Source: Grifola frondosa
Lineage: Eukaryota > Basidiomycota > Agaricomycetes > Polyporales > Grifolaceae
DNA length: 64,000 nucleotides
NCBI GenBank assembly: GCA_001683735.1
Contig: LUGG01000003.1
Span: forward strand, 2,294,001-2,358,000
Direction of reading: 5' to 3'
Below are positions 57,201 through 64,000 of this stretch, one piece after another (position 1 is the first letter of the stretch; every line of letters starts with the position of its first letter). Below the pieces are notes generated by a model. That model made no database searches. It saw only the letters and a program-made list of their open reading frames with translations, and was not told the origin of the DNA. Both the position numbers and the translations under genes were made by a program.

Positions 57201-57876
57201 CCGATACTTGAACATACTAATTCCTGAAGGCTATTTGTTTCTTCTTGATCGTAATTATCTGCGTGCTCTGTATTCTCTGTCGTTACTCCGAGCGAGGGCG
57301 TTTGAAATTCCTCCTCGTCCGTGTCACTCTCCCATGGTTTCGTGGCTGTTTCAGACGGGCTGACAAGCATAGAAGATGAAGTAGCGTTGGACATAAGATC
57401 ATCGCCTATCGCCTCAGGATCTACATCAACGTCTCTAACGAAGATGCCACTCGTAGCGGGCTGTAATTTCAAGCTATCTTTGGCGCCGATGGTCGCTTGA
57501 ACAAGACCAGCCGGCGCCTCGTTCTCATCATTTGTGTTGGAGGAGGAATGAACCTGATCGGTGAACAATGTTGTGTCTGAGAACGCTAGGCAAAAAATAG
57601 TGATACCACTTACGCTACTGATCGTTCCTGCAACAGACGTTTTCCGTACCTGCGTGACGAGATAAGATCAGATATCGTCATTGTCAGCCTAGAGGTGACG
57701 ACACAAACGTGATTCTCCAAACATAGGACTCGAGGAGACTGCTGTAGAACATTGGAAAGAATCGGACGCTCTGGAGAAACATCCCTAGACGAGGCCGTGG
57801 ATGTATGCGGTTTCGTACTGGAGTCCGAAGACGGTCGCTTCAAGAAGAGCGGGCGGGAAAAGACCCTACTGAACAT
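54289..57876 (-). CDS. Long disordered protein of unknown function
   Basis: Starts MFSRVFSRPLFLKRPSSDSS at 57876. Short introns join RVLCLENH to VRKTSVAGTISS and then VHSSSNTNDENEAPAG. The next exons (57568-56429) are rich in Ser, Glu and Pro. Then comes a Pro/Gln-rich part (56296-55010) with a degenerate repeat of the type P-Q-V-x-P-Q-Q, and a Pro-rich C-terminus (VPPPPLPKGPP) ending DKCGWTTLG at 54289. The frame changes between about 55190 and 55240 without a plausible intron, suggesting one missing or extra base. The length is about 1000 residues. No domain was recognised. It may be a scaffold or regulatory protein, but that is a guess. Confidence 0.6.
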
Positions 57877-58108
57877 GGAATATGATGGTGAGTCGGAAGG
57901 GGATGTTTCGCGAAGGATAAGTGGATGAGGGATGAAAGAGAGACTGGAAGAAAGTTGAACATCAACTGAATGGCCGCGAAGTGCCTTCTTTGTTTGTGTG
58001 AAGAGTGACGTGGTGTCGATCTATGAAAGTCTACAACAGATTGCACGTCGGCGATCCTTGCACTTAAGGGACCGGAACGACAGCCATTCTTCCATCGAAA
58101 ATTCCCCA

Positions 58109-58495
58109 TCACGCAGATAGCTGGGTCGCGTGTACACCGAGAACGACATCATTCATGTTCGAAACCTTTACATGCTGCAAGTTAGTCAACTGCTTGCTCA
58201 GCTGCAAGCTCCTAGGAAAAGTATAATGATATAAGAGACAAACATACTGCAATATAACAATCAAAAATCTGAGTAGCATGCACAATTGCGGCCGCGGCTG
58301 GGTTCGCAAATAAAGTAAGCAAATTGCTTCCGCACACATCTCCGATCAATATCTCCTCGGAGTCTATACATTTTAACTTACTGCGCTGGAAAACATATCA
58401 GTATAAGAAGCTCGACATCCAAATAATCCTCACCTCTTGGTTTCTGATCTGAAGCCTTGAAACTGAGCGCTGCGCCTTTACACTGCTCTCACTCG
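58109..58495 (-). CDS. Possible small spliced gene
   Basis: On the minus strand an open segment (SKLKCIDSEEILIG, then LFANPAAAAIVHATQIFD and CYIA) ends at a gtatgt donor. The intron has a branch-like ctaac and a ttgcag acceptor, and splicing joins it in phase to HVKVSNMNDVVLGVHATQLS with a stop at 58109. An upstream intron (gtgagg to ttttccag) precedes it. The start codon was not found, so the 5' end is open. Protein family unknown. Confidence 0.35.
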
Positions 58496-58624
58496 GACCA
58501 GTGATTGCAAACCAATAAATTATCTTGATATGAATGATATTTACCAAGATCACATGTCCCGAACTTCACTACTGGCTGCCACCGACGTATCGATCCCGCG
58601 ACACTCTGTTACTTCCATCCCATC

Positions 58625-60308
58625 TTATGTGTTCTTGGTACGGCCTTCCAACCGAGGCACCGGACCTTCCTCTGGTCTGCGGCCAGTGATCTTGACGAAG
58701 TCCTTCATCGCATAGTCGCAACCTGTAACCTGTACAAATATCGGTGATCAGAGCCGACTTGAGTCAAAGAGGCACCACCTAGATGTACTCACCCACTGTG
58801 CAAGATCGCGGATGAAGCTTGGGCACATGTGCAACAAAGGCACAAAGTGTGCGTAGAATGGCATGTACAGGACGCGCGAGTGCTGCTCGTCCAACGCCGC
58901 AATCACTGTCTTGGCCACATCGACCGGAGGCATGCTCGGGAAGAAGAAGTGGAACAGCCACGAAGAAGGGAGGCGGACAGTCGAGAAGAGCGGAGTAAGG
59001 ATGGTTCCCGCAATAAGAAGAGTCGTGCGAACGCCGGGGGCATCATAGCGATGGTCAAGTTCGTACCGGAGCGACTCATGCAAGGAGATAAGAGCAGCCT
59101 TGGAGGCATTGTAATCGGCTATAGAGATTATATCATAGTCAGCTACGAGTAAGGAGCGAATCTTTGAAGGTGGGGTACAAAAACCGTGCAACGCGGCTTT
59201 TCCACCTCGCATCCGCAGATAACAGGTTTGGAAGACTGACTCATTTGGGCCATCCCGACCATCCCGGCGACGGAGGATACGTTGACCTGTACAAGACGTC
59301 AGTAGGAATAAGGCTTGAAAAGGTATACGCACAATGTGACCGGTCTTCTGTTTGATCATTTCAGGGAGGAACGCCTTCAAAGTCCAGAAATGGGCAATTG
59401 TGTTGACGGAGAACGTTCTGCATCAAGACACATCATTCGTTGTTCCTAATGGACATCTACACATGGCTACTCACTGCTGGATATCTTCTGGAGTAAGATC
59501 AAGCAAGAGCTTCCCCTGTACAACACCTGCATTGTTGATGAGCATCGTCGGGTGGCCGAGCTGTCCACACGTGTCACTACCACGGTTCATGATGATAACC
59601 GATAGGCGTACCTCTTCTACAATACGCCTCGACACAGCTTCGACCTCATCCCAATTTGAAACATCACATTTATAGTACGTGATGTTATCTATTAAAAGAT
59701 GTGAGTGCACTCCGGATCTCTACACCGATAGAATGCACATACAGTTCTGAGTGACAATAGGTTTGATATCAAGTACCACGACGTTGACATTCCGGACAGC
59801 AAGGGTGTTTGCTATGAGTTCCCCGATCCCTGAGGAGCCTGTGATATCATCGTCAATCTCGTCTCTCCTCCAGTTTCCAGAGCAATATAGTAACGTACCC
59901 CCAGTCACCACGACAATCTGCTCACCCCAGTCAAGTCGCGGAGGTCCGAAGAGAAGACTTCCCTGGTTCCTATACAGTCTAGAGTACCACTTCAAGAACC
60001 CTGAAGAGCCATCGGTTCGCAATCCCGAGATAACATCAACTTTAATAAGACTCACAGAATGCTGATATAGCAACACAGTAGCCCGCACTGAGAGCGAAGA
60101 CGGGGTCCGACCATCGTACGCCTTGAAAGTAGTAAAAGACCGGGATGAAGAAGGTAAAGAACGGACCTGTCGGTTGCGATATATTCAGCTCGCCAGTGCC
60201 TTCGGAAAGAAAAGTAGCGAGGAACGACTTACTGAGAGCGGTGTGAGCGAGGACCTTGACTACGAGGTCCACGTCAAATGCATCCCACAGCGGCAATACG
60301 TCAGACAT
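58625..60308 (-). CDS. Short-chain dehydrogenase/reductase (SDR16C-like)
   Basis: Starts MSDVLPLWDAFDVDLVVKVL. A hydrophobic N-terminal segment (FFTFFIPVFYYFQGVRW) suggests a membrane anchor. The Rossmann fold follows: IVVVTGG joined by an intron to SSGIGELIANTLA (the TGxxxGIG cofactor loop), then LINNAGV (NNAG motif), KTGHIV joined to a V-x-V-S-S segment with the catalytic Ser, and ADYNASKAALISLHESLR (YxxxK). The C-terminus ends VTGCDYAMKDFVKI and then RLEGRTKNT at the TAA at 58625. About eight short introns. The layout matches retinol dehydrogenase and DHRS3-like enzymes of lipid metabolism at the ER. The substrate is unknown. An upstream in-frame ATG at 60317 is also possible. Confidence 0.88.
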
Positions 60309-60773
60309 CCTTGACAACAGTCACAACAGAAAGATATAATAAAAACAGTTAGAGAAAGTGAAAGAAAGTCAAGTCTCTGTTATGCCAGCAGAGGAGTCAA
60401 AATGAAGAAAGGTGGACTGTTTGCGCGATGCTGCGTTGATCGGAGATTCACACGTCTGTCTCGATAGTTTCCAAATATAGTATGCGCTTATCTTAATATG
60501 GAAGGTATCATGATTGATGAACATTTTACTGCTGGGTCTAGCGGCTAGGTGACAACATCTATGCTCTAGCACCGGTTTGTCGGAAGGCGTTCAATTGATA
60601 TATATCGAGCACCGGGGGCAAGTGAGGATGAAGAGATGGGATAGGATAGAATATCAGTACGTGGAATAAAGCGGGACACAACTACAATACCACCGACTAT
60701 CCACCTCTATCCATGAGAGATGGACTCCAAGATAAACAAAGAAAAATCCGATACCCAAGAAATAATCATGAAG

Positions 60774-61945
60774 CTACCGTCTCAATCCTTTGGGATATAC
60801 CTCAGGAAGATGCGCCCCGTACGTTCCATCAAGTCTCTCCTTCGCGGCCCTTGACCATATGTCACTACCCTCTCCGGCGTCTGTTTCCCACTCTGAGCAT
60901 AAATTCTGGCCCATCCTTGGCGACAAGATAACGAAGATCCTTTGGTCCTTCTGCTGCGCCCACTGTACAAGCTTGCAAAATGTTTCGCGAGGAGATCCAT
61001 GGCTGGTCATATCTGAGGGAGTGGCCTGATAACGCTGTATGCGATACCAAGGATTGGTCAACCATCTCTCCTCGTCCACAGAGAGAACTATCATCTCCAA
61101 AGAAGCATGTTCCAATATACCATCAGGGAGACGGAGCGTATCTTGTTCAAAGTTGTTACCGAGATCAAGGTACGGAATGGCGAGATGAGTCAAGTTTGGG
61201 AAAGGAGGTAAGGAACATATCCCGATATCTTCATGTCTAGAATGCGCAAGCGAGTGATGGCATCTAACAGGGGCTTGCCATTTGAGAGGTAGACGCGGAT
61301 GAGAATGTGCCAGTCGTAACGAAAGGTGTGCGTGATTAGCGTGATGGAGTATAGACGACCCAGGAATTGGGTCTGAGGTTGGCTTGGTTGATACTTCTCA
61401 GCGGCAGCTATTTGTATCGCCGTGTAGAGAACACGGAGAGAAGCAGAGGGTAGGGCTAGATTCTCGACATTGGGGCACGATCGGAGAGTGTCCACCTCAC
61501 TCGACGGGGTTCCTATCCCAATGCTCTCTATCCACAGGTTACGAACGTAGCGTCCGCACTTTTCGGGTGTTTTCGCCTGCGAACTACGATACTGCAGCAG
61601 AGAATTCACGGATGTTATTCCAGCAAATATCGATGGCGTGGCGCGGTGAATGATGGTAGAAAAGAGATACGGAAGCGCAAGCTCGCGTGCCCATGTTGAG
61701 ACGGACGAGATGGAAGATGCAGATCGGCGGGATAACGAGGCTGTGAGGTCCAAGATTTGGATTATGATCTCAACGGGAAGTGAAGGAAAGGGCTGTTCGG
61801 GTGAATTGAGGCAAGACTTGGGAGATGTCAGCGAATTCCGTAAAGGCGCGAGTTGTACATCAGCTAGATCGTGGTCGTCAAGACCTAAGAAAGAAATGTG
61901 AGTTGTAGCGTGGTCCAAAACGACATGATAGACAGGAAATCGCAT
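60774..61945 (-). CDS. F-box-type protein
   Basis: Starts MRFPVYHVVLDHATTHIS. The F-box-like helix appears at residues about 50-75 (FPSLPVEIIIQILDLTASLS), and the middle has ELALPYLFSTIIH and RYVRNLWIES, as in many Agaricomycete F-box and leucine-rich proteins. After LLDAITRLRIL the frame shifts near 61240 into HEDIGICSLPPFPNLTHLAI, which continues to KGLRR at 60774. A short unusual intron or a missing base could explain this. Presumed to act as a substrate adaptor of an SCF ubiquitin ligase. The target is unknown. Confidence 0.75.
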
Positions 61946-62742
61946 ATTTCATCTAAGTAGCCACCTTGAAAATCAGTTGACATGAGCGACATGAAACATG
62001 GCGACTGTTCTATTCCAGTGTGAAGAACGTTCTCAGATTCAATACCCAACGACTGTCACGCCACCGCCTACTTGGGATGCATGCCTGAGACCATCACCAA
62101 TGTTCTAGACACTCACATCCCGGCGGATGTTGGTCTGATCCATTTCTACAAAGAGATCCCGCGCTCAGTGAGACACGTACCTGGAGTTGGCTCCGATGTG
62201 AAGACCAGTGGTTCAGTATTGATGTCGAAAGAGACCTAAAGAGATCTTGAGGTCAGATGCAATCTCTAGTTGACTGCTAATATACCTCGTCAATTCCATG
62301 TGTGTGCACAGACATCAGATTGCGAGTCAAGGGAGTTGCTTATTATCGTCAAGAAGAACGCTGGACAATTTTTGACAATTTGGGGAAGCTATCTCGGAGA
62401 CTACGTAAATTAAATACTTATTCAAAATGCCACAGATCGGGCGACGTCGATTCGCTTTAGGCGCCGAAGATGAGCAGAAACGAACGTTGAATACCACCAT
62501 CATGCGTGCCATCATGCATGACAAGACAACGCTAGCGAGCGGCGCCCACCCCGACATACTTCACCTATGCCTTAGCCCGGCGTCCCTTGCTTATTACCTT
62601 TCTCCTTTGCTCTCACACCGATTGCATCAACTACCAGCAACTCTCGCACGGTCCCTTACCAAATTCTGCAGGCTTTTATAAGTAGTGAATGCTGCTGTGA
62701 ACCCAGCCCGTTTCCTTCCCTCTTGCTTGCGTTTAAGGACGG
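61946..62742. other. Intergenic region
   Basis: Holds the divergent 5' ends of the F-box gene (minus) and the membrane-protein gene (plus). The plus frame 62427-62681 is open but unsupported. No RNA gene was recognised. Confidence 0.4.
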
Positions 62743-64000
62743 ATGGACGAAGATTTTCAGGTCAAATTGAACGAGACCGTTGGGGCTTCGTTTATTGGCT
62801 ATTGTATAGCATTATTGTAAGCGATTTCTTCGCTGTCGTTATACGCGTATGAACGGTGTTTAAACCAGCTTGTATGGCGTTACTACTGCGCAAGTGATTC
62901 TGTACCTCAGAAGGAAAAACCACATTCCTTGGCTATTGGGTATCGTGAGTTTATGTGCGATGTTTTACTTCGCACCGACTCACTGACAATCGCTTCGCCT
63001 TTAGGTCATCACTCTTTGGTCAGTATTACGCGTCCACCGCTCTAGGAAGGACTTAGAGAGTGTCTCATTTTCGTGTCGCAATGTCCTATACAGGATCCTA
63101 GACAATGTGCACGTAGCTGGTGTTTCAATCGATATATATACCTACGTTATAACGCGCCACGGCGACATCAAAGATTTCCTAAATCCTTTATGGTGCGTCC
63201 GTGAAGTGCATTCCAATATATTGGTTCAAACGTACCATTGCAGGTCTTTTGGAGTGAGGATGTTATATAAATTCTTGTCGTATATCGAGCTTATCGTCTG
63301 TGGTGTTTATAGTTGGTCGTTATAACCTCGGTCAGTGAAATTACTAGTGCGGCTGTTGCGACTTGATCTCAGACAACTCCGCGATTCCAGGTGATTACAA
63401 ATCTCATAGTTCGATGGTTCGTGAGCCTTACGGGAGCATACGGTTTCGCTGTATTTGACTGCATGTTCTCTGCTCGCAGTGTATATGCATATAGAATATG
63501 GAAATGTAAGTTCCTATGCATCATTCGGCAATCCATAGACTCACTAACAGGTTTTAGTCAGTGGAGGGAATCGTTTTGTGCCTCTACTTGTAGTCAGTAC
63601 TACATGCCTATTAGGGCAAATTACCATCTGACCTGTGTCTTTTCCAGTTTGCACTCTCCATATTCATCCTTGGTTGGTTTCTTGTTACCTTGTGTGAATA
63701 AGTTGATGACGTTGCTGACTACACCTTCAGTGACCGGCCTGCGTGCGTGTAAACCGCTCATGCTTCTTTCGCTCATAGTGTACTGACAGCAATTACCTGT
63801 AGTATTTGCAGCCCACGAGTACGTTAGCGTCTTTTGCCTTTATTCATGCTCTGACAATTATGTCTTAGACTTAGGTTCTCGTCTATGATGAGTAGTGAAT
63901 ATGTATTGGCGGTCCGTGTTTTCACATTGCACGATATAAATCGTCTATTGTGCACTGATGAGATTCTTTTTTCTGCAGTGGAGTCTCTATGCCGCTTATG
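62743..64000 (+). CDS. DUF6534-like multi-span membrane protein, partial
   Basis: Starts ATG 62743 with MDEDFQVKLNETVGASFIGY and CIALL, then a gtaagc intron. The next exon reads YGVTTAQVILYLRRKNHIPW. Following exons contain RILDNVHVAGVSIDIYTYVI and ITRHGDIKDFLNP, a hydrophobic segment with CMFSARSVYAYRIWK, and FALSIFILGWFLVTLC. This order (short extracellular start, LYGV-T-x-Q, a VLD-x-x-H helix, a R-V/I-W end of a helix) is typical of the DUF6534/DUF6533 family of basidiomycete seven-helix proteins, whose function is unknown. Exons are short and several junctions are uncertain. The gene probably continues past the window end. Confidence 0.65.

Overview
The window is genomic DNA of a filamentous basidiomycete fungus, most likely an Agaricomycete. 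Genes are split by many short GT-AG introns (about 45-90 nt). Gene families typical of mushroom genomes are present: a DUF6534-like multi-span protein, an F-box protein and a JMJD7-like JmjC protein. Most of the window is transposon sequence of kinds expanded in basidiomycetes.

Layout. (1) 1-10.1 kb is a graveyard of degraded elements and gene fragments: two 381-bp hAT-type MITEs, a solo Gypsy LTR, a reverse-transcriptase-like fragment, a GAPDH fragment that still has an intron, and a JmjC fragment. (2) 10,141-40,261 is one Gypsy LTR retrotransposon split by later insertions. Its 5' LTR, gag, decayed pol and an antisense gene occupy 10.1-21.7 kb. Its polypurine tract and 3' LTR lie at 39.28-40.26 kb. 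A hAT MITE and a palindromic satellite have also inserted into pol. (3) 21,741-39,259 is a 17.5-kb DNA transposon nested in that Gypsy element. It has 123-bp terminal inverted repeats and an apparent 8-bp target duplication (GAGGATGG). It encodes a frameshifted KDZ (Kyakuja-Dileera-Zisupton) transposase and, 85 bp upstream on the same strand, a TET/JBP-family 2-oxoglutarate dioxygenase that looks intact. Five cargo genes of unknown or partly known function accompany these, one with a Zn(II)2Cys6-like cysteine cluster. (4) 40.3-48.5 kb is AT-rich repeat-derived DNA with gene remnants and a 543-bp TA-flanked MITE. (5) 48.9-64 kb is the gene-bearing host region: an M28 glutamate carboxypeptidase II-like peptidase (+), a JMJD7-like JmjC protein (-), a long disordered protein (-), a small uncertain gene (-), a short-chain dehydrogenase (-), an F-box protein (-) and a DUF6534-like membrane protein (+, runs off the end).

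The main result is the KDZ-TET element. A mobile element that carries its own predicted 5-methylcytosine oxidase sits inside a retrotransposon whose pol is full of CGA-to-TGA stops, the signature of methyl-CpG decay. The association of fungal TET/JBP genes with KDZ transposons is already known. What this copy adds is its clear boundaries, its set of cargo genes, a subterminal motif array and a strong recurrence of the CpG-containing word TGCCGG.

Caution: at least three neighbouring host genes (peptidase, JMJD7-like, F-box) each need a single-base shift to read through conserved sequence. Long-read indel errors are therefore possible, and frameshifts elsewhere, including in the transposase, should be judged with that in mind. 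All family calls are from reading translated sequence; no database search was run.
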